This document shows positions 26,982 to 35,095 of a DNA stretch of 64,000 nt, piece by piece. Within the stretch, counting starts at the first letter, position 1, and each line of letters starts with the position of its first letter. The position numbers and the translations under genes are program-made. This DNA is from Staphylococcus durrellii (GTDB taxonomy: Bacteria; Bacillota; Bacilli; Staphylococcales; Staphylococcaceae): the NCBI RefSeq assembly GCF_015594545.1, contig NZ_JADIIO010000001.1, positions 2,478,725 through 2,542,724 on the forward strand. The letters are read 5' to 3'. The notes below the pieces were generated by a model that ran no database searches, was not told the DNA's origin, and saw only the letters and a program-made list of their open reading frames with translations.

Positions 26982-27090
26982 GTAAGAAAATGAATAATTG
27001 TAAATTAAATAACTGTGAGCATCACCAAAATTAACATGTAATTATCAACTATCTATTTAGGTGGGTAGTTTTATTTATAAGTAATATAAT

Positions 27091-27136
27091 TGTCACTTTA
27101 TTCGATATATGAGAATGACTTTACCTAATAAATGAG
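27091..27136 (+). repeat. Tn552-type terminal repeat, p271 side
   Basis: TGTCACTTTATTCGATATAT, then GAGAATGACTTTACCTAATA and AATGAG, matches the p271-side ends at 9738-9783 and 31398-31443, read inward from 27091. It is followed by the same kind of hairpin (about 27137-27172) and a p271 fragment. Confidence 0.8.
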
Positions 27137-27175
27137 AAAAGCAACGCATTTTAATATAGTGCGTTGCTTTTTCTA

Positions 27176-27500
27176 TTATCGAATACCTATAACTAAACTA
27201 TCTCTAGCTGTTTCTACAACTTCTGTACTTATTTTATCTAAACCATTTATATCCATAATTCTGTCTATCTGCGCAAATAAACGATGAATCAGCCTAAAAT
27301 TCCCTTTTGTAATTTTAATAATCGTCGTTATTGCCTCATAATCAGTAAAGTCTTCGAGTTTTAAATCAAATCCTAAATCTTGCCACTTATATTCTAATAT
27401 ATGATGTGTCTCATCTTTACTTAGATTATCAAATTCATGCGCAAAACCTATGCGCGAATATAGTTGAGGATAACGAGATAGTTTTTTCTCTATGCCCGGC
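27176..27500 (-). pseudogene. 3' fragment of Tn552-type p271 ATPase
   Basis: The minus strand encodes about 107 C-terminal residues of p271 (PGIEKKLSRYPQLYSRIGF through ETARDSLVIGIR) nearly identical to the intact copy at 8881-9696. It ends abruptly at 27500 within the PGIEKK block, so the Walker motifs and the transposase gene are missing. It marks a truncated transposon whose other end was lost. Confidence 0.9.
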
Positions 27501-27605
27501 TGTCAGTTTTAGAGTTATATGGCACAAATTTTGTTCTTTAAATGGCATAAATAATATTAAATAAATTAATATTGTCTATAGTGTTTAGTTTATAAAGTTA
27601 TAAAA

Positions 27606-27633
27606 GGAGCCTGGGATTTATGTCCCAGACTCG
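27606..27633 (-). terminator. Terminator of chrA
   Basis: GAGCCTGGGA and TCCCAGACTC arms with a TTTATG loop lie 48 bases past the chrA stop. This GGGAnnnTCCC-type hairpin is common in staphylococcal intergenic regions; a longer relative lies at 55757-55826. Confidence 0.75.
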
Positions 27634-27680
27634 TATAGAATATAAGTATTTTAATTATTGTTTATATTCATTGATTTATA

Positions 27681-28844
27681 TTAATAAAATAAAACACCTA
27701 AAATAATACCTATCAAAACAATAGCCCAAGAAGGCAATTTAAAATACATTAATAATATGAACAATGAGCTGGCTAAAGCAAAATCTAATTCTGATTTAAT
27801 CGTTGAAGTCCAAATTGGGTTATAAAAAGCAGCAATAAGAATACCGACTACGCCTGCACTTATCCCTTTTAAAAATCCTTCAGCATAAATATTAGATTTA
27901 ATATTATCCCAGAATGGCAAAATTCCAAATAACAAAAGAAATGCTGGTAGGAAAATAGCAATAGTAGCCAAAATTGCTCCTCCTATCCCTTCCATAGACA
28001 TACCAATGTATGAAGCAAACGTAAATAACGGTCCGGGTACAGCTTGAGCAGCAGCATAACCCGTTATGAAGTTATCGGGTGATATTAATCCTGATGGTAC
28101 AAACTCATTTTTCAATAAAGGTAAGACAACATGTCCTCCTCCAAAAACTAAAGAACCTGATCTATAAAAACTATCAAACATTTTTAACCATAGATTATTT
28201 GTCATAGAACTAGCGATAGGTAATACAGTTAATAGTAAAAAGAATAATGATAATGAAACAAAACCTAATTTTTTAGGTAACTTAAATGATTTGTTTTTTA
28301 TTTTGGTTCTATCTGTTGATGTTTGTTTTAGAAAGATGAGACCATATACACCAGTTATTGATAGTGCAATGACTTGTATATAAAGATTATTTATTACTAA
28401 CGATAATATAAGAACAAATAATGCTAATGCAATAGTGGTTTTGGTATTTGTTAATTTTTTGCCCATTCCTATAATAGCTTGGCCTACAATAGCAACAGCT
28501 ACTAGTTTTAAACCTTGCATCCAAGTGAAACTTACATCACTATTTGTAAATAGCGCTGAAAAAATCATTAGTATAATTACAGATGGGAGCGTAAATCCGA
28601 TAAATGAGATAATACCTCCTCCGATGCCGGCTCTTATAGTTCCTATACCAATACCTACTTGGCTACTTGCAGGACCAGGTAAAAACTGGCATAGTGCTAC
28701 CAAATCAGAATACTCTTTTTCATCAAGCCATTTTCTTTTTTTTACATATTCATCATAAAAATAGCCTAAATGGGCAGTAGGTCCACCGAATGATAATAAA
28801 CCAAGTTTTAATGCAACAAAAAAAATATTTATATATTTATACAT
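27681..28844 (-). CDS. chrA: Chromate transporter (CHR family)
   Basis: The 387-residue membrane protein has two homologous CHR domains. The N-terminal half carries the FGGPTAHLGYF and FLPGPASSQVG motifs, and the second half repeats them as FGGGHVVLPLL and AVPGPLFTFASYIG. It would export chromate, or act as an anion antiporter. It follows a PadR regulator gene after ten bases, forming an operon controlled by a 36-base palindrome. It is intact and embedded among transposon remnants, consistent with acquired metal resistance. Confidence 0.9.
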   Translation of the reverse strand: MYKYINIFFVALKLGLLSFGGPTAHLGYFYDEYVKKRKWLDEKEYSDLVALCQFLPGPASSQVGIGIGTIRAGIGGGIISFIGFTLPSVIILMIFSALFTNSDVSFTWMQGLKLVAVAIVGQAIIGMGKKLTNTKTTIALALFVLILSLVINNLYIQVIALSITGVYGLIFLKQTSTDRTKIKNKSFKLPKKLGFVSLSLFFLLLTVLPIASSMTNNLWLKMFDSFYRSGSLVFGGGHVVLPLLKNEFVPSGLISPDNFITGYAAAQAVPGPLFTFASYIGMSMEGIGGAILATIAIFLPAFLLLFGILPFWDNIKSNIYAEGFLKGISAGVVGILIAAFYNPIWTSTIKSELDFALASSLFILLMYFKLPSWAIVLIGIILGVLFY

Positions 28845-28854
28845 AAAGGTCTCC

Positions 28855-29157
28855 TTATATTTCGTTGGTTAACTCTTTTAATTTTTCTCTAGATTCTTCT
28901 AAAAACTTTTTACCTTCTGGAGTTATTGAATAGTATTTTCTATTTTTTCCATTTACAGTTTTCGTGGTACTTTTTAAAAGGTTCTCGTTTTCTAGTGTAT
29001 GGAATATTGGATAAAGGGTACCAGGACTCATATTATAACCATGTTCTTCTAATTCTTTAATCATCCAAGCCCCATATATTTTATCTTCTTTTGCATGATG
29101 TAATATATGGATATAGATAAATCCTAAAAATAGTTTTCGTTGTATTTTACTTTTCAA
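28855..29157 (-). CDS. PadR family transcriptional regulator
   Basis: This 100-residue winged-helix protein has the PadR pattern: LFLGFIYIHILHHAKEDKIYG, GYNMSPGTLYPIFHTLENENLL and the wing GKNRKYYSITPEGKKFL. It lacks the long C-terminal coiled coil of larger PadR proteins. GGAGAGA precedes the ATG. It is the first gene of a padR-chrA operon and probably represses it through the palindrome upstream. The inducer, possibly chromate, is unknown. Confidence 0.88.
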   Translation of the reverse strand: MKSKIQRKLFLGFIYIHILHHAKEDKIYGAWMIKELEEHGYNMSPGTLYPIFHTLENENLLKSTTKTVNGKNRKYYSITPEGKKFLEESREKLKELTNEI

Positions 29158-29172
29158 TATATCTCTCCTTAT

Positions 29173-29208
29173 TTAAAATCGAATTACGATATCGTAATTC
29201 GATTTTAA
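29173..29208 (-). promoter_or_regulatory. Operator palindrome upstream of padR-chrA
   Basis: A perfect palindrome with 18-base arms and no spacer, centred between 29190 and 29191 (half-site ATCGTAATTCGATTTTAA). It lies 16 bases upstream of the padR start. It is a strong candidate for autorepression by the PadR protein. Confidence 0.75.
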
Positions 29209-29263
29209 TATGTGTAAATACTCTTGTCAATTAATTTATTAAGTTTGAAATCAGTGAATTAGT

Positions 29264-29299
29264 AGTAAAAACATCAAGTATCTACTTGATGTTTTTACT
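29264..29299. terminator. Perfect hairpin between chrA unit and transposon end
   Basis: Seventeen-base perfect arms (AGTAAAAACATCAAGTA and complement) with a two-base loop. A and T tracts within the arms let it end transcription in either direction. Confidence 0.7.
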
Positions 29300-29342
29300 A
29301 AAATCTTTAATTGTATTACCTATTTCATCTCTAACACGTTGG

Positions 29343-29570
29343 TGCCACTTTACTTGATATATGAGAATATTTTTACTTAATAAATAAGAAAGAGAAATGC
29401 AATTTGAACATTGCAATTCTCTTCTCTCTATTTTGGACTATTTAGTTTAAGTGACGAATACTATACTTATGAATCATATTTTTTATTGGTTCCAGATTTT
29501 GAACATCAGTAGCTACAGACACATAACAATCTGGACGTACCAGAAAGGCCGAATTTTCTTTAATACCTTT
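29343..29570 (-). repeat. Long inverted repeat, right copy
   Basis: Inverted match to 16714-16940: Tn552-type end, hairpin (about 29383-29428) and monooxygenase 3' fragment. Differences are few, for example in the hairpin loop. The homology stops at AAAGG(T/C)ATT where this copy joins a TetR fragment and the other joins unrelated sequence. Confidence 0.8.
29442..29570 (-). pseudogene. 3' fragment of an FAD-dependent monooxygenase (copy 2)
   Basis: This encodes KGIKENSAFLVRPDCYVSVA and then the same tail as copy 1 (16672-16842), differing by at least one residue (A for V). It is joined to the TetR fragment through an out-of-frame overlap of a few bases, so the original regulator and monooxygenase genes have been collapsed by deletion. 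Confidence 0.65.
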
Positions 29571-29688
29571 TACAAATATCTTTTACTGATATTTCATCAA
29601 AGTTATATGTATTCAATAAGCTTACTAAAGCACTTTCTATCTTTTCTCTTGATTTTATTATACGTATATCTGTTATTTTTTCATCCAA
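29560..29688 (-). pseudogene. N-terminal fragment of a TetR family regulator
   Basis: A TTG start at 29688 with GAGGAG nine bases upstream opens 42 codons: DEKITDIRIIKSREKIESAL and then SLLNTYNFDEISVKDICKR, the first helices and start of the helix-turn-helix of a TetR regulator. It stops at the junction with the monooxygenase fragment. The pair suggests an ancestral TetR-monooxygenase detoxification cargo of the transposon. Confidence 0.65.
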
Positions 29689-29738
29689 AGTATTCCACTC
29701 CTCGGGTATTAAAATTATTCAACTAACATAATTAACAA

Positions 29739-30525
29739 GGTTCTGTTGCAAAGTAAAAAAATATAGCTAACCACTAATTTATCATGTCAGTCTTCGCTTA
29801 ACTTGCTAGCATGATGCTAATTTCGTAGCATGGCGAAAATCCGTAGATCTGAAGAGACCTGCGGTTCTTTTTATATAGAGCGTAAATACATTCAATACCT
29901 TTTAAAGTATTCTTTGCCGTATTGATACTTTGATACCTTGTCTTTCTTACTTTAATATGACGGTGATCTTGCTCAATGAGGTTATTCAGATATTTCGATG
30001 TACAATGACAGTCAGGTTTAAGTTTAAAAGCTTTAATTACTTTAGCCATTGCTACCTTCGTTGAAGGTGCCTGATCTGTAATTACCTTTTGAGGTTTACC
30101 AAATTGTTTAATGAGACGTTTGATAAACGCATATGCTGAATGATTATCTCGTTGCTTACGCAACCAAATATCTAATGTATGTCCCTCTGCAATGGCACGA
30201 TATAAATAACTCCATTTTCCTTTTATTTTGATGTACGTCTCATCAATACGCCATTTGTAATAAGCTTTTTTATGCTTTTTCTTCCAAATTTGATATAAAA
30301 TTGGGGCATATTCTTGAACCCAACGGTAGACCGTTGAATGATGAACGTTTACACCACGTTCCCTTAATATTTCAGATATATCACGATAACTCAATGCATA
30401 TCTTAGAGAGTAGCCAACGGCTACAGTGATAACATCCTTGTTAAATTATTTATATCTGAAATAGTTCATACAGAAGACTCCTTTTTGTGAAAATTATACT
30501 ATAAATTCAACTTTGCAACAGAACC
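29739..30525 (-). mobile_element. IS431/IS257-like insertion sequence (IS6 family), defective
   Basis: Terminal repeats GGTTCTGTTGCAAAG at 29739 and its complement ending at 30525 bound 787 bases, about the usual IS431 length of 790. No 8-base target duplication is seen (ATTAACAA left, TATAAAAG right), consistent with deletion or recombination at one side. The left neighbour is a transposon cargo fragment and the right neighbour the 3' end of p480. Confidence 0.92.
29798..30469 (-). pseudogene. IS431 transposase with nonsense codon and missing residue
   Basis: The DDE transposase of the IS6 family is recognisable from MNYFRYK through YEISIMLAS. Codon 8 is TAA (30446-30448) where functional IS431 copies have glutamine, and one codon is missing in YLYRAIAEGHT (usually YRAIDAEGHT). 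The catalytic RIDETYIK, TDQAPST and LIEQDHR are intact. Reinitiation at the internal ATG (30394, MSYRDISEIL) would yield 198 residues lacking part of the DNA-binding domain. It is presumed inactive. Confidence 0.88.
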
Positions 30526-30526
30526 T

Positions 30527-30685
30527 ATAAAAGATACACAACACGCTCGCAGTCAGAGAAGAAAGCATTTAAAAGAAAATATTACCAGCCCAAGTACCAC
30601 TGATTTAATAAAAGAAGAAAAAAATTATAATTATTCACCTCAAGAAACGACTAAAAACGTCAAAAAAGTTAAAGAGGTATCGTAA
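30527..30685 (+). pseudogene. 3' fragment of Tn552-type p480 transposase
   Basis: About 52 C-terminal codons remain (KDTQHARSQRRKHLKENI through KKVKEVS), closely matching the end of the intact p480 at 7446-8888. It begins directly at the IS431 end, so the insertion sequence caused the truncation. Its stop overlaps the start of the p271 pseudogene. Confidence 0.9.
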
Positions 30686-31360
30686 TGACTAAACCTCAAA
30701 ACTTCATTGAAACGAAAGAGTATAAATGGTTTGCTGAATTTTGTGATTCTTGTATTAAATATCAATATATTGGCATATGTTATGGTCAACCAGGTGTTGG
30801 GAAAACATTATCTTCACGATATTATACCAATTGGGATAATATTGAGAAACAAGTTACCCATAGAGGGTGGAAGGGTTTGGCCAATAAAACGACTGATGAT
30901 ATACTATCTGTTAACAAGATATTTTATACTGCACCTGCTGAAAAGTAAACAAGACTGAGTAGTAATTTACACAGTATCAATGGGAGCATTGATTTGGGAC
31001 AAAAATTACATGTTATAAATAAATACGAACATAAACATAGTGAAAATTTTAGTGATGCATTCCAAGACATTGAACTCATTATAATAGATGAAATTGATAG
31101 ACTTAAAGTGCAAAATTTAGAACAACTAAGAAACATTTATGACCAACATAATTTAGCAATGATATTCATTGGTATGCCTGGCATTGAGAAAAAACTATCT
31201 CGTTATCCTCAACTATATTCTCGTATAGGTTTTGCGCATGAATTTGATAATCTAAGTAAAGACGAGACGCATCATATATTAGAATATAAAGGGATTAGAT
31301 AAAATCAGTACAGAAGTTGTAGAAACCGCGAGAGACAGTTTAGTCATAGGTATACGATAA
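30685..31360 (+). pseudogene. p271 ATPase with nonsense codon and internal deletion
   Basis: Aligned to the intact 271-residue copy, this one keeps the start, Walker A (GQPGVGKT) and Walker B (LIIIDEIDRL). It has TAA at 30946-30948 (TAPAEK then stop, where the intact gene reads TAPAEKQTRL) and lacks about 48 codons between HHILEYK and GLDKISTEV. It ends with ETARDSLVIGIR. Together with the truncated p480 this transposon cannot move by itself, but might be mobilised by the intact element at 3-9.8 kb. Confidence 0.9.
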
Positions 31361-31361
31361 T

Positions 31362-31397
31362 AAAAACAACGTACTTTTAATAAAGTACGTTGTTTTT
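31362..31397 (+). terminator. Terminator of the p271 pseudogene
   Basis: AAAACAACGTACTTT and AAAGTACGTTGTTTTT arms follow the stop, equivalent to the hairpin at 9701-9737. Confidence 0.8.
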
Positions 31398-31443
31398 CTC
31401 ATTTATTAGGTAAAAGTATTCTCATACATCATGTAAAGTGACA

Positions 31444-31491
31444 TGTTGTTTTTACATGTATGATTAGGGTGTATGATAAAGGGTGTTGAAA
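31444..31491 (+). other. Candidate res site between transposon end and resolvase gene
   Basis: The 48 bases between the Tn552-type end and the resolvase ATG contain GTATGATTAGGGTGTATG. The core matches the sequence left of the cst transposon (2998-3024, minus strand). Small serine resolvases bind such dyads directly upstream of their own genes. Confidence 0.5.
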
Positions 31492-32094
31492 ATGATAGTT
31501 GGTTATGCAAGAGTTTCGACTATTGACCAAAATTTAAATAGACAAATTGAAAACCTACAATCTTTTGGTGCAGAAAAAATTTTTACAGAAAAACAGTCAG
31601 GTAAATCGATTGAAAATAGACCCATTTTTCAAGAAACATTAAATTTTGTACGTGTGGGGGATCGCTTAATTGTAGAGTCAATTGATCGATTAGGTAGAAA
31701 TTACGACGAAGTCATTCAAACGGTTAACTATTTAAAGGAAAAAGAAGTTCAATTAATGATTACAAGCTTACCTATGATGAATGAAGCAATTGCTAATCCA
31801 CTATTAGATAAGTTCATGAAAGATTTAATTATTCAAATTTTAGCAATGATTTCTGAACAAGAAAGAACTGAAAGTAAACGTCGACAAGAACAAGGTATCA
31901 AAGTAGCTAAAGAAAAAGGTATATATAAAGGCAGGCCTGTACTTTATTCTCCTAATGCTAAAGATCCTCAAAAACGTTTAGTATATTATCGTGTTATAGA
32001 GAGGCTAGAACAAGGAGTTTCTATAAGTAAAATCGCTAAAGAGGTAAATGTTACAAGGCAAACTATATATAGAATTAAAAAGGATCAAGCATAA
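31492..32094 (+). CDS. Serine recombinase (resolvase)
   Basis: The 200-residue protein has the catalytic serine at position 9 (GYARVST), [11 protein letters not shown], the E-helix [12 protein letters not shown] and a C-terminal helix-turn-helix ([18 protein letters not shown]). It is intact and about 85% alike to the 5'-truncated copy at 16941-17540. I chose the ATG at 31492 because AAGGGTG precedes it and family members start MIxGYARVS. It resembles plasmid multimer resolvases of staphylococcal resistance plasmids. Confidence 0.9.
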   Translation: MIVGYARVSTIDQNLNRQIENLQSFGAEKIFTEKQSGKSIENRPIFQETLNFVRVGDRLIVESIDRLGRNYDEVIQTVNYLKEKEVQLMITSLPMMNEAIANPLLDKFMKDLIIQILAMISEQERTESKRRQEQGIKVAKEKGIYKGRPVLYSPNAKDPQKRLVYYRVIERLEQGVSISKIAKEVNVTRQTIYRIKKDQA

Positions 32095-32128
32095 TAGTCT
32101 AATTATGCTTGATCCTTTTTAATTCTAT
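32084..32128 (+). terminator. Terminator overlapping the resolvase 3' end
   Basis: AAAAAGGATCAAGCATAAT pairs with ATTATGCTTGATCCTTTTT around a short loop. The left arm encodes the last codons of the resolvase. Confidence 0.85.
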
Positions 32129-32209
32129 ATAAGATTTTTGAAATAGTAAATCTATGACACATATTATTGATTTTTATCTATATTTTTAATTAGTAAGAAA
32201 AAGTAACTT

Positions 32210-32395
32210 TTATGTTCTTTCACTTAATAACTTTCCTCCAGAACCCACGTTATCTAGGTTATTCTCTTTTAAAATCACATAATATCCTTCTTGTGGGATA
32301 CCAGTAATACGTGAAGCAGTTTCTGTTAATTCCTCGACTAGTTGTTTCTTTTGATCTTTTGTTAAATCTAGTGTTTCTAATTTTAAAATTGGCAT
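32210..32395 (-). CDS. 4-oxalocrotonate tautomerase family protein
   Basis: The 61-residue protein from ATG at 32395 begins MPILKLETLDLTKDQK, exposing the N-terminal catalytic proline after methionine removal. The rest (LVEELTETASRITGIP, YYVILKENNLDNVGSGG) fits the tautomerase small-subunit fold. Members isomerise enol/keto acids or act on unsaturated acids; the substrate is unknown. It is last in a minus-strand run with LtrA and SDR genes. Confidence 0.85.
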   Translation of the reverse strand: MPILKLETLDLTKDQKKQLVEELTETASRITGIPQEGYYVILKENNLDNVGSGGKLLSERT

Positions 32396-32412
32396 AATAA
32401 GCAACCTCTTTT

Positions 32413-33510
32413 CTAGATAAATTCTTTTTTTATTTTATCTTTATAATTTATAAAGATAACTATGACAATAGTTAATATGAAGACTATATTAATTAATATA
32501 AAATTATTTAATATAGACGATAAGACAACACATATAACTATTACTATAGCATTCAATTTACCCTTGGACGAATTTAAATTACTAGTATAATGCTTAGTAT
32601 TAACAAGTAATAGCATTAAATACATTATAAAGGCAGTAATATACAGAAAATGATAATTAAATGAAGAAAAATGATTTTGTTGTATTTCTTCATTAATAAC
32701 TAAAAACATTATATCTATAAAATATAGAATAAATAAATGAATATATAAAGTGAAAAAACCTGTTCTTTTTTCTTCTTTTTTTTCTGTGTATTTATATTGC
32801 AAGGTATATAAAACAAATAGGGATACTAACAACGCAAACAATATTATATATACTGGATTTAATGAAAATACACTTATATCACTTGCAATGAATATTAAAC
32901 CTTCCCCAAACATCAATATTACAAATAAACTTAACCGTTCACTCAAATGATCAAAATAAACAGGGTGTCTTTTTGCCTGTTTTTGAAAGAACAAAGGTAC
33001 TATAGAAGCTATTGTTACAGCAATTAAAAATACTAAAACATTTGAGTTACCATTAATGAATAAAGAAAAAATTGAAATTAAAGATGCTAATATAAGGCTT
33101 AATACATATGGTAAAATAAGTCTTATATCAAATCTTTCTTTATTAAGAATATAGTTCAATATATATTGCGTAGCAATACTTAAAAAAAGTAATGTTGTTA
33201 TTAGAACGCCAGGCGTGAAAGTTGATTGAAATTCTGAATTAATAGCCCTTGAAAGTAATATTATTAAAAACATATCAATAAATACAAACGCATATTGATA
33301 CCATTTTTTATTAAAAAACCTATTAACTAATAAAGTTCTATATACCCATATAGCTACAAAGATGAGGAAAAGCATAAAATTTTTAAGTAAATTTTCAGTC
33401 GATAAAATACCATCTGTCATGTGCTCAGTAGCTTGATTAACTTGAGAAAGTATTGAAACAAAAATTAAATCGAAAAATAATTCTGACATACTAACTTCTT
33501 TTTTATTCAT
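32413..33510 (-). CDS. LtrA-like (low temperature requirement A) membrane protein
   Basis: The 365-residue protein has about ten predicted membrane segments and the N-terminal LtrA signature SELFFDLIFVSILSQVNQ. LtrA was first linked to cold growth in Listeria, but its biochemical role is unknown. It lies between an SDR oxidoreductase and a tautomerase gene with small gaps, so the three are probably one operon. Confidence 0.8.
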   Translation of the reverse strand: MNKKEVSMSELFFDLIFVSILSQVNQATEHMTDGILSTENLLKNFMLFLIFVAIWVYRTLLVNRFFNKKWYQYAFVFIDMFLIILLSRAINSEFQSTFTPGVLITTLLFLSIATQYILNYILNKERFDIRLILPYVLSLILASLISIFSLFINGNSNVLVFLIAVTIASIVPLFFQKQAKRHPVYFDHLSERLSLFVILMFGEGLIFIASDISVFSLNPVYIILFALLVSLFVLYTLQYKYTEKKEEKRTGFFTLYIHLFILYFIDIMFLVINEEIQQNHFSSFNYHFLYITAFIMYLMLLLVNTKHYTSNLNSSKGKLNAIVIVICVVLSSILNNFILINIVFILTIVIVIFINYKDKIKKEFI

Positions 33511-33534
33511 GTCGCACTCCTAATGATATTTTAT

Positions 33535-34281
33535 TTACCACTCTTGATTTGTAGGTCTAACGATAAGTTCATTAACAGCGACGTTAGAGGGCTCGTTTAT
33601 TGCAAATGTTATAGCTCTAGCCATATCATCAGGTTCTATTGTTGTTTCATATACAGAAGATACATTACCTTCTACATCTGAATCAGTGATTGTTTGAGTT
33701 AAATTGGTATTAGTAGCACCAGGACAAACAATAGTTGCTCTAATATTACTATTTTGAGATGATTCCTCCATGCGTAACCCCTCTGTAATAGCTCTTACAG
33801 CAAATTTCGTTCCACTATATACCGCACTACCAGGAGTAACTAAGTGCCCAGCTACAGAAGATATATTTATTATATGCCCAGAATTTTGGTTTCTCATTTC
33901 AGAAATAACTGAATAAATACCGTTTAAAACTCCTTTAATATTTACGTCAATCATTGAGTTCCATTCATCTATCTTCTTATTATGCATTAAAGATAATGGC
34001 ATAACTCCAGCATTATTAATTAAGACATCTATTCTCCCATAAGTATCAATAGCAAACTGTGCTAATTCATTTACTTCTTGAATATTTGTCACATCTGTTT
34101 GTTTATATTTAACTTCATTACTATCTTGTGACAATTCCTCTGAAATTTCTTGTAACTTTTCATTGTTTCTTGCTGCTAACACTAACTTTGCGCCTTGTTG
34201 TGCTAATGATGTGGCTGTTGCTTTCCCTATACCACTTGATGCTCCCGTTATAAGGATAACTTTGTCTTTTATATTATTCAT
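33535..34281 (-). CDS. SDR family NAD(P)-dependent oxidoreductase
   Basis: The 248-residue classical short-chain dehydrogenase has TGASSGIG (cofactor), NNAGVMP, and catalytic S-Y-K visible in NISSVAGHL and YSGTKFAVRA. GGAGG lies eight bases before the ATG at 34281; a start five codons upstream lacks support. Substrate unknown. The divergent-type spacer with a MerR dyad and the preceding MerR gene suggest induction by an aldehyde or quinone-like electrophile. Confidence 0.88.
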   Translation of the reverse strand: MNNIKDKVILITGASSGIGKATATSLAQQGAKLVLAARNNEKLQEISEELSQDSNEVKYKQTDVTNIQEVNELAQFAIDTYGRIDVLINNAGVMPLSLMHNKKIDEWNSMIDVNIKGVLNGIYSVISEMRNQNSGHIINISSVAGHLVTPGSAVYSGTKFAVRAITEGLRMEESSQNSNIRATIVCPGATNTNLTQTITDSDVEGNVSSVYETTIEPDDMARAITFAINEPSNVAVNELIVRPTNQEW

Positions 34282-34321
34282 ATCATACGCCTCCATTAAT
34301 TAAATATATAATTAATGATAA

Positions 34322-34340
34322 ACCTTGAACTGTACTTTAG
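34322..34340 (-). promoter_or_regulatory. MerR-family operator ahead of the SDR gene
   Basis: CCTTGAACTGTACTTTAGG is an imperfect dyad, preceded on the minus strand by TTGACC. It resembles operators of AdhR/NmlR-like MerR regulators and sits between the MerR gene and the SDR gene that it likely controls. Confidence 0.6.
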
Positions 34341-34341
34341 G

Positions 34342-34737
34342 TCAAATAAGGCAATCATCATTTATAATATCTGTATTAATGTTACGAGATTTTTCATCAT
34401 AAACACCTAATTTATAGTTAATCTGATCTAGACAATCTAACTTACTTTTAATTTCATTTTTTATACTTTCTTTGTGTTTACTTAAAATTTCACGTCTTTT
34501 TTCTATCGTAGAATGCCCCTGATTAAACAAATAAACATAATGTTTTATATCCTCAATCCCCATATCTGTTGCTCTTAACAATTTAATAAATCTCAACCAT
34601 TCTATATTTTCATCTGTATACGTACGATTTCCATTCTTGTCTCTTTTCACAATAGGTAATATACCTTCCTTTTCGTAATACCGCATTGCTGAACTATTAA
34701 TTCCCACTATTTTTTCAACATCTTGAGTATAGTACAT
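34342..34737 (-). CDS. MerR family transcriptional regulator
   Basis: The 131-residue protein has an N-terminal MerR helix-turn-helix (TQDVEKIVGINSSAMRYYEKEGIL) and a coiled-coil dimerisation helix, with one cysteine in LDCLDQ and one in DDCLI. This matches the AdhR-like subgroup, which responds to aldehydes through a cysteine. GGAGATGG precedes the ATG. It is upstream of, and same-strand as, the SDR-LtrA-tautomerase genes. Confidence 0.88.
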   Translation of the reverse strand: MYYTQDVEKIVGINSSAMRYYEKEGILPIVKRDKNGNRTYTDENIEWLRFIKLLRATDMGIEDIKHYVYLFNQGHSTIEKRREILSKHKESIKNEIKSKLDCLDQINYKLGVYDEKSRNINTDIINDDCLI

Positions 34738-35095
34738 TAATCACCATCTCCTTTGAAGTTACTTTAACAAAAACATTCGGAATATCACAATATTAACGTA
34801 TATAATCACCTTTAAAATAAAGAGATTCAATGCAAATTATGTAAAAACTTTTCGCAATATAAAAAGGAAAGTGACAGGCAAATAATTGGAAATACTTAAC
34901 TATTTGTATTTGTAGGACTAACCTTTTATATGGAATTTTAGGAACATGACCAATTATTGCAAACTAAATATTTAGTGAATGAAGAAGATACTTAAAATTT
35001 GTATAACTAAAAAGCGTACATACTAGTGTAGTAAATGGATTTAAACCAGTTCTAATAGTTACTCTTTTAATAAGCTCGAAATGTTTTGTTAATTA
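34738..35095. other. Intergenic region, no gene seen
   Basis: About 358 bases of AT-rich sequence between the MerR promoter and the 3' end of the MepB gene. I see no credible reading frame, repeat or RNA. Confidence 0.5.

Larger units (their letters stand above)
29343..31443 (+). mobile_element. Remnant of a Tn552-family transposon gutted by IS431
   Basis: The left end (TGCCACTTTACTTGATATAT from 29343) and right end (to GTGACA at 31443) face inward. Between them lie fragments of a flavin monooxygenase and a TetR gene, a defective IS431, the 3' end of p480, and an inactivated p271. An IS431-associated deletion evidently removed the cargo and most of the transposase gene. Just outside the right end are a res-like sequence and an intact resolvase gene. 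Confidence 0.7.

Noticed and set aside
29343..31443. Target-site duplication flanking the remnant transposon
   Set aside because: Outer sequences (CACGTTGG and TGTTGTT) share only GTTG, which could be chance.
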